A stretch of 25,866 nt of DNA from Smittium culicis (taxonomy: Eukaryota; Kickxellomycota; Harpellomycetes; Harpellales; Legeriomycetaceae): positions 1 through 25,866 of the forward strand of contig LSSN01003570.1 of assembly GCA_001970855.1 (NCBI GenBank), given 5' to 3'. Made by a program: the position numbers and the translations under genes. Each line of letters opens with the position of its first letter. Position 1 is the stretch's first letter. Below, piece after piece: positions 1 through 10,691 of the stretch. The notes below the pieces were generated by a model. The model ran no database searches. It saw only the letters and a list, made by a program, of their open reading frames with translations, and was not told where the DNA came from.

Positions 1-2765
1 CCCCCCCCCCCCGCCCTATAATCGAAAATAAGAATATTCTAAAATACGCATGGATTTTATGTAATTTTTTTTCGCTGATATAACTTTGACTTAATCTTTA
101 TATAAGAATTAATTTGATTTAGATAATTTATTAACTGATTTTTTCGGTTTCTATCTGAATCATTTTCCGATCAAATTTGTTTTAAATTAATCAAAGAACA
201 TATATTTTTTAATAAGTTAAAGTAATTTGGATTAGTTATCGATTTCCAAGTGTATGGTATTTTCATAATTTTGTACAGGCAGGTTCTTTTGTATCCCAAA
301 TTCTTTATAATATTTGTATTGATGAGTAATTTTCTATTCTCTCTGCAATTATAGGCATTTTGGCTATAAAAACAAATAAATGAGTTTTTTATATTTAATA
401 GATATTATTTGCGATAAATTCGTATATTTTAATGAGTAAGTTAATTATATTACATCGCCTAAAAAAATTATATAGATATTTTTTTACGCTAAATTATGAA
501 ATTTTATCATATAAATGATTATTTTGAAGCAATAATTTACATTTCTGTTGTTTTAAAATTAAAATTTGTATGGAGTTTAAATATTGTAAAATTTTATCTA
601 TCGATAACTTATTATCTAATGTTATTTTATATAGTAAATCTTATAGAATATATACTAATAATTCAATATTTATTACTCAAATTGAGTATATAAAATTTTT
701 TATAGGATAATATTTAATTTTATGTGCTCAAGAACTAAGATTTTACTGTATCATTTTTGCATTATAACATTTGATTCTCGGGCCAAAAAAAATTTAATAA
801 ATTATTAATGTTGAAAATTAGTTATAAAAAATAAAAAGAATATATTTTTTATTATTTATCTTTATTGAACTATGAAAATAATTGCATTTGTAAATTCTTA
901 TAAAATTATTCATGTTTATTTAACCCTCAACATTCATATTTTATAAAATTTAAGGATCTGGTGATACTGGTGTAATAAAATTAAAATTTTTAAATATCTT
1001 TAATTTATTATTTAACAGATGAAAATAAATAATAAATATTCTTAGGGGAAGCAGAAATTTCTTTCTTTTGTATTGTATTTGAATATTTATAATAGACAAA
1101 ACTAGTGTCTGAATTGATCATAATTTGATAGCATTTTCTAAAAATACTAAAAAATTAAGAAAAATTCATGATTAGTAAATATTTAATAGATAAATTTAAT
1201 CTCCTCGAATTAATCTCATAATTAAATCCTTACTTTAGCAAATGTATAAAAATCTATTCAAATAAAAATCAAGCGTTATTATTTATGGAAAAATATATAA
1301 TATTTAGATTTAGATTTTCCCTTACTAAAGACAAATCAAGAAAGTGATCCCAGCCTCAAAACCTATCAATAAAATAGAACACTATCGATGGTTTTTAGAT
1401 CTAAATAAAAATATTCGCTCAATTTTTTGCGGAGAAATTATATATGATGGCGTCCTTTTTTTTTTAAATATCATCACCGAAATTATTTTCAATAAATTCA
1501 AAGAAAATCTAATATATTACATTTCAATTTAGAACAGTTATCAATTCATCACTTATGCGTACCATTATTTATACTAAGCTTTATTTTATAAAATAAAAAA
1601 TAGTCAATAATAATTAGCCGCATTCTAAATATATTTTAGTTTATTTACCTATTAAAGTTTTAACATATTTTAATAAGGCCTATTCAGGTTTTTAAAAGAT
1701 TTACACTTTTTTTTGTTCATAGGATTAATGCATTAATAAATAAATTCAATTAATTCATTTTTAATTTCCATTTATTTGAGCTTATAATTTGTTAAAAAAA
1801 AACCTCAGATTTTTATTTTTTTTAGAATTATAATAATTTTTACTAGAAATAATTACTAAAAAATCTACTATGAAAAATATTCTTCAATCTAGTAGAGACC
1901 CAAAGCAAATATTGAAATAAGGAAAAATAATAAAAGAAAAGAAAACTGTATATTTTTATGATTAGTTATCATTATTGATATTTTAGTACATTTTCCCGCA
2001 TATTTTTTATCTTTTTAGAAAAAATTAATTTTATACCACGATATTTCTCAAAATATATAATATCAATACTCTCAGGAAATAATTGAAATTTTATTTTCAC
2101 AATTAATAGTTTCAATTTTAAAAGATTTTCTTATACAAATGTTTAAACAATACTCAATAATACACTTTTATAATTATATAAGAAAGAATAGTATTGGAGA
2201 AAATTTCATTCTAAAAAACAATTGTTTTTTACTATCGATTACAGTTTATCAATTTTTAAAATAATTTTAAATTAATTTATTCTCATTTAATTAGTTATGA
2301 AATATAATGTAATTAAATCATATAAAATTTTTTATTATCTTACTATATTATTTTGTGTAGCATCAGCGAATATTATTTATATAATATGTATAAACACACC
2401 ATATTAATATACAGTGTTGATTTATTATTTTTACTTGCAATAGTGCAAGAATAATTTATTCTACTGGGAAATTATATATGTCTGATATTCTCAATAAAGA
2501 TCGATAAATTAATATTATATAAATTATCAATATTAACCCCACTGAAATGCCGATGATTACTACTAACACGCTTACAAATTAAATAAAGTCACTTAATTGA
2601 ATAAATTATATGATAAAAACTGATGTAAGAGAATTGTATATTTCATTTTTCGAAATTATTGAGCACAATATGCGTTTTCATATAATATTTCAATTGATTT
2701 TTATAATTTTTTTTCAATAATTCAATCAGAATGATCACGTTACATGTAATTGTGATATTTTAAGT

Positions 2766-2783
2766 ATGATTATGATTATGATT
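2766..2783. repeat. microsatellite, 6-bp unit ATGATT x3
   Basis: Three perfect tandem copies of ATGATT within the AT desert. This is a simple repeat with no evidence of function. Confidence 0.8.
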
Positions 2784-3183
2784 ATAATTAAAAATGACTA
2801 AGCACATAATAAAATAAATATAAATTTATTAAATAATTTTTTTCTAATTATCGTCACTAAATTTCATTAATAAGATATAAAAACCTCAAAGAATTGAGTA
2901 TAATTAATTTTTATGTTTTTAATAACGCTTATTTTTTATTCATGGGCTAAAATTTACTGTATATTCTATCCTAATTTTCCTCCTAATAATTGATTTTAAA
3001 TTTATAAAATACGTACTAAATTGATAAGTTACAAAAAAAAAAACTAATTAACGGGATAAAAGTATCGAAAAGTATGATATATAGTAAACTTTTGAATGAG
3101 TTTATTTGTAAATATATTTATATAGTAAAGAAAATTACTCGTACTAAGTCTAAATAAAACAGTTTTTTAAGCATTATTAAAAA

Positions 3184-3208
3184 ATTAAATTAAATTAAAT
3201 TAAATTAA
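3184..3208. repeat. microsatellite, 5-bp unit ATTAA x5
   Basis: Five perfect tandem copies of ATTAA in AT-rich DNA. It is likely replication slippage and would be a polymorphic marker candidate. Confidence 0.85.
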
Positions 3209-6200
3209 TGCTAATAAACCGGTTAAAAATCATAGCTTCCCTACCTTAAAGCCAAAAATAAACAACCAAATGTAATTTTATATCTAATTTTAGTCCCTGT
3301 AAATTTAGTTTTACTAATCAAATTATTAATCTCAATTTTTTATATTCAAATTTATAAATATTTTTATAAAATTATATTTAAACTATTATTGAAAAAAAGC
3401 TAAATAATATATAAAGGAAAATTTAATTATTAATTTGTTAAACTATCTGGCTATCTAATGAAAATTTTTAGAATATACAAGTCTATTGCACTTAAATAAA
3501 TAATCTTTAATATATGAAATAATTCATTTTTTATATAATTTTAAAACTTTTTATGATTAAAAATCAAATACTACAATCTTTGAAAAAAATAATACAAGGA
3601 ATAAACAATCAAATTCTAATATGCTGATGTTTAATTTATAAAAATTTAATAAAAATAGAAATAGTCCACAATTAGTAGAAAAATATACCATTTATAACTT
3701 TTATCTTAGCAATATTAATTTTAATCACAGTTGGCGCTAAAAAATATTTAATAGATGGGATATTTTACCTTAAATTTATATTTAATACATGCACCTAAAA
3801 TTAAATTATCAGAGTTTTATTAAAGATATAAACTTATAAATTCTATTGAATTGGAGGATGTTTTTTTTACATATCTTGACAAAAATAAAAAAAATAGTTA
3901 TTTATATGAATAACTGAGAAAAATTTTTTTCATGATTAATCAAATTAAAAAATCTTAATAAGAGGTCTAACAAGTTTAATTGCATAATTTAATAAGAAAT
4001 ATTATTAGATTATTATAATTTTTTGTATTCTTGAAAATATATGTGGTGATTTTATAAGCTGTGAATTTACTTGAATTAATTAATTATTAATTTATAAATA
4101 ACTAAATTAATCAGATAAAAATTTTACGATACAGAAATAAATTAAAATATAACATTTATTGTATTAAAATATTGATAAAAAAAATTGAATTAAAGAGATG
4201 AAAATAAGGATAATATAAGTTTCAGATACACTGAATTTTAATATATATCTTTGTTTATAGGCTAAAAATACATAAATTTAACTTTTTAACTATTAAAAAT
4301 AAAATAATATCAGATTTTATATCCTGATTTATGAAAGTTTTTATTTTATTAAAACTTAACCAGTAAATACCTTAATTTATATATTTCTGCGTATTTTTTT
4401 CATAATATGCGATGATTTTGATACTATTTATATTGCAATTATTTTTATACACTTTAAAATTTAATTTCTATCAATTTATTAAATATTAATGTCTATATAT
4501 ATTTGATTTAATTTTATAAGTCAAATCGTAATCACGTAACTAAAACCTTCTTTGAAGAGCTAGACATCTTTAATTTTTGCATAAAAAAAATTAATATGAA
4601 TAAATAATTCAATAATTGGGTACCCTATTAATGAATAAGCTAAGTATGAAAATAGGAGTGATTTTTTAGGTTATTATAAGAAAATATGTTACTTAAAAAA
4701 AAAATTCAAACAGTGCCTTTTTTTTAGTAAATATTTAATGATATTATTTATTATTTAATAATTACAACTAAATAAAATTAAAAATATAAAATCATATTAA
4801 TTCTGGCATATTTTTTAATTATCCTCGAAATAAGAATATTACTTATCAAAAAAAAAAAAAATTATTAGTGATTATATTAAAAAGCTCAAATTAATATTTT
4901 TTCATTAATATAAGTAAAATGTGTCAAATATTTCGAAAATAGTTTTTTAGAGTTTTGAAATCAAAAAGAAAATTATTATAAAATCAATAAAGTATATTGA
5001 TAATTTAATTTGCATCATTTAATATAATTGCAATTTTGCCGAAATAAGTAAATTTTAACTTTTAAAAATAAAAAGTAATAGTTCGTCAAAAAGATCTATT
5101 TTTTTTTTATTTTAAATTAGCTGATTTCTCTAGCCTTGCAGCAACTTTGCTATTTTTTTTTAGTTTACTTTACCGCATATTTTCTATTATTTTTATCGTA
5201 CCAATAAAATTCAGAGAATAAAAAAAACAGCTGATTTCTGTTTGAATAAAGGTTTAAATTAGTTTAAAATAATATAATAGTTAATATTTGCTTATTTAAT
5301 AAATAAGAATTTCTAAAATTTGAGTTTTATATTTATCTTTTCTATAATTTTATTCTTTTTAATAAAAAATTTTCTTCTTACATTTTATTTGTATCTTTTT
5401 TATATACTTATTCTCTCCTTTGTTCTAGCATTGATCAAAGAATGACGAAATTTAAATCAGCTATAATATAGTTTAATAACATATTTTCATATAATCTTTT
5501 TGAATTTCCTTTTTGTAAAAAAAAAGCAATATATAAATAGGTTCGAGTATCAAATAATAAATTTAGTATAAGTGAGCTCCGATTTATGTATCATTTTTCT
5601 GTGACTAGTATCTTTATGTCTATTCCCGATTGTGTAAGTATTGGAATTGAAGCTGTTTCAGATCTTGCGATTTAGAATTCTTTGTATTAATTCATTACAG
5701 TTTATATCAAATATCTAAATCAAAGAATTTTATATAATGCAAGAAATTCTATTAGTCGAAAAAAGTCAACTATTTGTAGCAGCATTTTATATAATCGAGT
5801 TGTTATTATTTATACTTACAGTAAGCATTTAGAATTGTGGTTAGTTTATTAAGCTTAATCATTTGATTTGTAGAATATATATTACTATATAAATAATTGA
5901 ATATTATACTTTAAGATGATTGATATCTGCTATTCCTCTTGATCGAGCTTTCTAAAAGGTATTAGTATCCGATTTAGTTACAGAATTGACTTGTATCAAT
6001 TATTTTATTGAATTTATTATCGAATAATTATCTATCCTTATTAATTTTATATTCTAATAATCTAAACACGCAAATTTCATAAAATAAAGAGATTTATTTA
6101 AAAAATTGGCACATATTTAAAAATTCAAAATTTTTGTATAAGCAAGTAATTATGAAAACCATTCAAAAAATAAATATTAAATCAACTTGGAATAGCTGAA

Positions 6201-6909
6201 CCAATATTGATCAGAACTTCAAAAAAATTTGCATGCGAGATTTTTTTTTTCATTGGATAAATATTTAATTTTTATTGTTATTGTTATTGTTTTATTTCGC
6301 CGTTGAATAGATTATAATTGAGAAAGTGTGAGATTGCTATTTTAACCTATAATCGATAAAACTTTTAATTTTAAAAAACAAAGTAATAAAAGTTCTTATA
6401 AAGAAAAATTTTATTTGATTCTATTAGAATGATTTTGCTCACATCGCATATTTTCCTTGGTAAATACCCTAGTGGCTATGAAGGTGCCAAAATGACGGAG
6501 GAGGGTTGCGTAAATTATTCATAAATTATTTTTTACTTGAATATTTATATATTTGCTTTTTGCTGCTTTTTATTTTTGTTTAATGACGTCTTACCGTGTA
6601 AAAAAGAGCATATAGGATGTTTAAAACAAATTTCACGGATTTTTTGTTTGTGATTTTATTTCACGCTTAAATATATCATATTCACAAGTACACACCTCAA
6701 TCAAAATCTTGTATTGTATATACTAAAAAATAAAGGATATTTTTTAACCAGAAATTTAACAAATTTTGAAAATGGCGGGATGTATACGAAAGAATATTTA
6801 TTACATATTATAACTAATCAAGAAAGATAAAAAAATAGTGTATCGTAATCAAAAATGATATATGTTAAGGGGATAAAAAAGAATAATGGAAAGTACAGAG
6901 CAGTAGATA

Positions 6910-9147
6910 TTAGTCAGTTCTAATTTGTTCAATTTCAGGCAGTAATTTTGACCAAACTTCATTGCTCTAAAAAGATATTGTGAAAAAAGAAGATATAGCA
7001 GAAGTGTAAAAAAATTCGGAAAAAAGGAAGAAATGATAGTGAATAATAAGTGGAAGCAGGAAAAAATAGAGTAGAGGTTGGTACCTTTTCAAAGTATTCA
7101 ATGAAAATACTTGATAATGATATTAAACAGCGCTTGATATCACTTTGTTTAATATCATTAAAGAAATCAAATTCAAGCAGCACGTCATCATTAAACCTAT
7201 CAAGCTCAATTTTTGAGCTACTCATTGCAGTTTCGAGTTCTTCACAACGTGTTTTTAAGCTGCCGATGCGATTTTGTCTAGAGATACTAGGGTCTATTCC
7301 TCGAAGATCACGAACTTTACCCTTTATGAAGTTAGTGACTAAGGAGACGCCGGAAGCAGATTGATAATTCTGTAGTCTATTCATTTCAGCAGTTGAAGTT
7401 TTTAAATATTCGCACAGCTCTTCGTATTCAATTTGTTTTCCATCTCTCGATTTCAGTAGGGCCTTATAGATAATAAAAATTGTTGATAAAAGTGTTAAAA
7501 AAAGAAATAAAAGTTTAGTGAAAATGAAAATTAAATAGAGTAGTATTATGGATACTTTGAAAACTTGGCAGTATGCTAAATGCTCTTCTAACTCAGAAGA
7601 AAAATGGAGGTCGATTTTTTTAGCCTAAATGTGAAGGAGGGTGTTGATTTAAGTAAAATTCAAAATGGATTTAATTTATATGTATAAGTAAAAAAAAAAA
7701 AGAAGTGGAAAGTGAAAAAAAAGTTACTAGGATCTTAATTGCTTCAGAGGTCATGTTTAGAGTGTTGCTTGTTGTAACGAGAACAGGTGTAAGCTCAAAC
7801 TCAATGTTGGATAAATCGTTCCATCCGATACTAAGATCACTGTAAAGTTTTTCAAGGTCAGATTGATTTTTTAAAACTTTGTTAGCAACTTTTAATGATT
7901 TGTTAATGTTTTCTTCGACGCGAGATATGGAGTCAGCCATATTAAGGAAGCGGTCATCCTTAACTTTAATTTTTGTAAAAGAGTTCAAGAGGGTATCGCT
8001 TAATCCTTCGAATACAGAAGTGTCTTTTTTAGATTTATCTTCATACTCTGAGCTCTAAAGAAGAAACAAGATTTAGTATAAGTAAAAAATGATTATGTTT
8101 AGTTGAATAAATTTAGAAAAGTATTAAGGTAAAAAGTATAAAGGAAAAAAGGAGTAAAAAAAATAACCCAGTCAGTGGCTTCAGAGAAAGTTTGGAAGTG
8201 AGCGCATTGTTTTAGAACAGGGTGGCGAGAGATTCTAGATAGAAAGCGTTGTAGTGCTTCTTTTCTTCGGGATACGAATTCGGGACCAAATCTGTCACCA
8301 GCTAGATATTCTACACCTTGGAAAAACAAAGAATAAATAAAATAGGCACAAAGGATTGGGAAAAGAAGTTAAATAATAAAAAAAAAAAGGGAGGGAGAAG
8401 GAAGAAGGTATTAGGCAATAATAGGTGAGGGGATAAATACTTGCCTAGATGATGTTTTCCTGGCAAAGGGGGAACGGCTACAGACTGGTAGGTGATAGCG
8501 AGGTTGTTATGTAGCCAAACAAAGTCTTTGAAGCGTCTTCTTCGTTTGTAGGATACAGTTTTACTTGTATCTAAATTGGTTTTAACAGTAGTTACTTGGT
8601 AAGAAATGTAAGGGTTTGCAGATCCTTCACCTTCTTTCCTAGGCTCAGTTATAGATATTTCGAAAGAATAATTTTTTTTAGGTTTAGATTGAGAATTTGG
8701 GGCAGAGTCAGCAGGTACAGAAGGCTTAGAGCTAGAGCTAGAACTAGGTTTATTCGAATTCTAGGAAGAAGAAAAACAAAAATTATAGTTATAAATATTG
8801 AGCTTAGGTAGTATAGAAGTGACGAATTTGTGTGATAGAAAAAGGGTAGAACTGAGAAGTAATAAAAGGGGATATAAAGTAATATATAAAGGCAAAGTGT
8901 GTACTATACTGGGGGACTCATAATAAGAATTGATAGATGGTTCAGCGATGGGGGAATGTAAAGTGGTATTAAATTTAGTGGCAGAGATAGGAGTTGTAGG
9001 TGGGCTGTTTATTGATATTGAAGTGTTTGAGGTAGTTTGATTGAAATCATTTTGATGTTTAGGATCATGATTAATGATGTTGCTAAAGGGGGCGGGGTCG
9101 TTAATGTCAGAATCATCAAAAAGATCGCTTTCGAGTGGATTTTGCAT
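6910..9147 (-). CDS. snx4: Sorting nexin-4 (Snx4/Atg24-type PX-BAR protein), 7 exons, 510 aa
   Basis: Exons on the minus strand are 9147-8905, 8760-8445, 8310-8168, 8054-7728, 7624-7556, 7462-7085 and 6966-6910, which join in frame to 510 aa. Snx4 proteins bind PtdIns3P on endosomes through a PX domain and form BAR-domain dimers that recycle cargo from endosome to Golgi and serve selective autophagy. Residues 1-110 are acidic then Ser/Asn/Pro-rich. The PX domain spans about 114-234: FEISITEP, then RRRRFKDFVWLH with the lipid-binding Arg/Phe around 154-158, VPPLPGK around 177-183, EYLAGDRFGPEF, and the RRKEALQRFL helix with Arg 201-202. ISRHPVL and EATDW close the domain, as in Snx4. Residues about 260-510 look like the BAR coiled coil: LKSRDGKQIEYEEL in exon 6, and the last exon gives EVWSKLLPEIEQ, matching the family's C-terminal 'W..lLP' element. 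Exons 5 and 7 are tiny (69 and 57 nt) and were found only by their family motifs. The start was chosen because the first Met follows a pyrimidine-rich leader. Family identity is firm; individual splice sites are inferred. Confidence 0.92.
8311..8444 (-). other. GC-AG intron (intron 2 of snx4)
   Basis: The donor reads CTAG|GCAAGT and the acceptor TGTAG|AATATC (sense strand is minus). Only this pair gives the in-frame PX junction KHHL-EYLAGDRF, which is what Snx4 proteins carry. The nearby GT at 8440-8439 leaves two codon bases, while both candidate acceptors (AAG ending at 8317 and TAG ending at 8311) need one, so a GT-AG intron would shift the frame. Beyond the T-to-C change at position 2, the donor matches the U1-complementary consensus AG|GYAAGT perfectly, as is usual for GC-AG introns. 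Confidence 0.75.
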
Positions 9148-9670
9148 ATCTAGGTTAAAGGCAAGGGATAAGAGAATAGGAAAGGGTGTGAGGATGTGTT
9201 AAAGCTAAGAATAAAATAGAGAAATCGCAGAAGGATATGGGAATCAAGTTATAGGAGTAGATATGGTGATAAAAAACCAAAAAATATAATTTGAGGTAGG
9301 ATGTATAAGAAATGACGAGCAATAAAAGAAGGCTGTTTATGTATGAATGAAACAATAAAGGGCTTGGTAAGAAGGAAATAACAAGTGAGATTGAAATATG
9401 TATTGGTGGTGAGGATGGGTGTGGTTGAAGAGTAAGAGGGACAGAGGTGAAGTAATGTTGTAGATTGAAGTGAGATAGATAGAGATAGAGAGATAATATT
9501 TAGAAAGAGTCGGCATAGTATAAAGTCAGTCAGAAGGCTAATGGTGGACTCGAGCCAATTGAGTTTTAAGTAGAAACTTGGCAGTGCGTATTGAGCGTGA
9601 TTAGCTAAAGTCGCTACACAAAATGCTTCACACCCAATAATTGCTTTTAGATTGATTTAATGATTTTTTT

Positions 9671-9678
9671 TAGCCAAT
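9671..9678 (+). promoter_or_regulatory. CCAAT-type box (AGCCAATA)
   Basis: An AGCCAATA octamer lies between the divergent snx4 and 10270 genes. It contains the CCAAT core bound by the fungal HAP/NF-Y complex with the favoured purine pair in front. Further copies are at 9773-9780 (plus), 10032-10039 (minus) and 10085-10092 (plus). Binding is inferred. Confidence 0.4.
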
Positions 9679-9772
9679 AACTCTCAGCACTTAACTTGAA
9701 ACTTTGGTTTAATTGTTAGAAAAACAGAAATTAGTCAATGAAAGCACATCATGTCTTCAACGTATGATATAG

Positions 9773-9780
9773 AGCCAATA
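9773..9780 (+). promoter_or_regulatory. CCAAT-type box (AGCCAATA)
   Basis: Second AGCCAATA copy in the divergent interval, 626 bp upstream of the snx4 start and about 490 bp upstream of the small gene at 10270. Confidence 0.4.
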
Positions 9781-9881
9781 GGATACCATTTTAAAGATAT
9801 AGATGGAAAATATTAACTTGTAATTTATTTTGGCAGAGAAATATGATACTTTAACTCTTAATATTAATAGTGCAACAATTA

Positions 9882-9965
9882 AAGCAAAACACTCGTAGTT
9901 TAGACCCGCAGATGTGTACTATATAGCAAAACATTCGTAGTTTAGACCCGCAGATGTGTACTATA
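9882..9965. repeat. 42-bp tandem duplication
   Basis: Two adjacent copies of a 42-bp unit (9882-9923 and 9924-9965) contain CGTAGTTTAGACCCGCAGAT. They differ at the first base (A/T) and at one internal C/T. The unit is richer in G and C than its surroundings. It lies in the divergent promoter interval, next to the inverted repeat at 10024-10100. The near identity suggests a recent local duplication. Confidence 0.9.
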
Positions 9966-10023
9966 GATGCTAAAAGTTGTGAAATGAATAATATTTAAAG
10001 TTTTATACTATTAGAAAAATTAC

Positions 10024-10100
10024 AAGATAGTTATTGGCTTGATATATTTAGCTACTGGCTTAAAAGCCCGTATTTAAATAAGCTAGCCAATAGCTATCTT
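10024..10100. repeat. Imperfect inverted repeat with CCAAT boxes in both arms
   Basis: Left arm 10024-10039 (AAGATAGTTATTGGCT) and right arm 10085-10100 (AGCCAATAGCTATCTT) are reverse complements at 15 of 16 positions, separated by 45 bp. A small hairpin GGCTT-AA-AAGCC lies inside. Each arm carries one AGCCAATA octamer in opposite orientation. It could be a paired regulatory site, a hairpin-forming RNA segment or a short foldback element; no target-site duplication is clear. Confidence 0.8.
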
Positions 10101-10269
10101 ATATACCAACTAGCGAGTAAAAACTCGATTTAATCATTTGCCGTAACTTGTAATTGTTTTTAGATAAAAGTATTTTTCTGATACATTTTATGGCCCACTT
10201 TATTTCCTTTTCGAATATAAATCTATACTTGATAATATTGGTATCTAATTTCAATTGACTGAATCGATC

Positions 10270-10691
10270 ATGGATCCAAACGTTAAAGGTATATTAATAA
10301 GTTAAACTTTAGAGCGCCTTCAATTCAAAATACTATCAATCTTATTCCCTGTTTAATTCTGATAAGCATTCTTATATACTTGTAAAATATCGTTTTTTCT
10401 TTTTTCTTTGCAGCCTTCTTCGCCTCCGAATCTTTAGGCTCTTTCGAAATTTGCAGCAACGACTCTGATCAAAACTTAAATATTGATTCGAAAGCCCCAA
10501 CAAACTTCGCAGCTCTTATCAAAGATTTGAAAAACGCCCAAGAAGCTGTCAACTCCAAGCTCACTGATCTAATCACCTCCCCAACCACATTTACCAAAAA
10601 TCATTCAGCAAACTCTAAACACGATATGACCTTATCTCAAGACAGCCCCACCACCACTGACGATGTAATTTTGAAAAAATTTAAACAATAG
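10270..10691 (+). CDS. Small two-exon protein, 98 aa; weak Gon7-like candidate
   Basis: Exons 10270-10288 and 10414-10691 join across a 125-bp intron (AAAG|GTATAT ... TTTGCAG|CCTTC) to a 98-aa acidic, Ser/Thr/Asn-rich protein. The exons are clearly richer in G and C than the flanks, and the acceptor follows a long T/C tract. The only structured-looking part is an amphipathic helix at about 37-60 (FAALIKDLKNAQEAVNSKL). An N-terminal beta-like stretch, an acidic linker and a single helix containing a 'Q..vN..LT' pattern resemble the small KEOPS/EKC subunit Gon7, which helps the tRNA t6A complex. The match is weak and from memory of the family pattern, so function is unproven. The gene is divergent from snx4 and has a 0.9-kb gap before the next gene. 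The short first exon makes the start less certain than the second exon. Confidence 0.6.

Larger units (their letters stand above)
1..6909. other. AT-rich gene-poor region (about 6.9 kb)
   Basis: No supportable gene is seen. Sampled 60-base lines hold about 12-25% G+C, with many A and T homopolymers and stop codons in every frame. The open frames of 60-65 codons here (496-693, 1344-1532) have AT-driven composition (Ile, Lys, Leu, Tyr, Phe, Asn) and no recognisable motif. The window opens with a run of 12 C followed by GCCC, which looks like a contig edge or assembly artefact rather than biology. Two islets less AT-rich than their surroundings (about 5541-5675 and 6429-6524) are treated under findings. 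The 3' end abuts the snx4 stop codon on the minus strand. Confidence 0.7.
9148..10269. promoter_or_regulatory. Divergent promoter interval between snx4 and the small gene at 10270
   Basis: This 1.1-kb gap separates two genes transcribed outward. The part next to snx4 (about 9150-9540) is almost pure pyrimidine on the snx4 sense strand and likely holds its 5' UTR and core promoter. The centre (9671-10100) holds four AGCCAATA boxes, a 42-bp tandem duplication and an inverted repeat, each listed separately. A 21-codon ORF (9749-9814) and the open frame at 9155-9355 are not supported as genes. No tRNA or other structured RNA was recognised. Confidence 0.55.

Noticed and set aside
1..12. Run of 12 C as a telomere or regulatory tract
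   Set aside because: A pure C homopolymer at the first base of the window with no telomere unit is better explained as a contig-edge artefact.
496..693. 65-codon plus frame
   Set aside because: Composition is Ile/Leu/Tyr/Lys as expected from random AT-rich DNA; no motif and no flanking gene signals.
1344..1532. 62-codon plus frame, considered as a retroelement remnant
   Set aside because: No reverse transcriptase, integrase or other recognisable motif; alternative-start frame in AT desert.
7050..7364. 104-codon plus-strand open frame
   Set aside because: It is the antisense shadow of snx4 exon 6, whose minus-strand translation matches the Snx4 BAR region.
8596..8811. 71-codon Arg-rich plus-strand frame
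   Set aside because: Antisense to snx4 exon 2; the Arg richness comes from the opposite strand of Ser/Pro/Lys codons.
9155..9355. 66-codon minus-strand frame
   Set aside because: It lies in the pyrimidine-rich leader of snx4; the Leu/Ser/Phe/Tyr-rich translation is what a C/T-rich tract gives in any frame.
9541..9660. Possible structured RNA or tRNA in the slightly GC-richer promoter centre
   Set aside because: No cloverleaf, no GTTCRANNC box and no known snRNA motif could be drawn.
9749..9814. 21-codon frame starting MSSTYDIEPIGYHFKD, tested as a first exon
   Set aside because: No usable GT donor occurs before its stop, and the only following acceptor (TTTTGGCAG near 9836) would leave an intron of about 16 bp.
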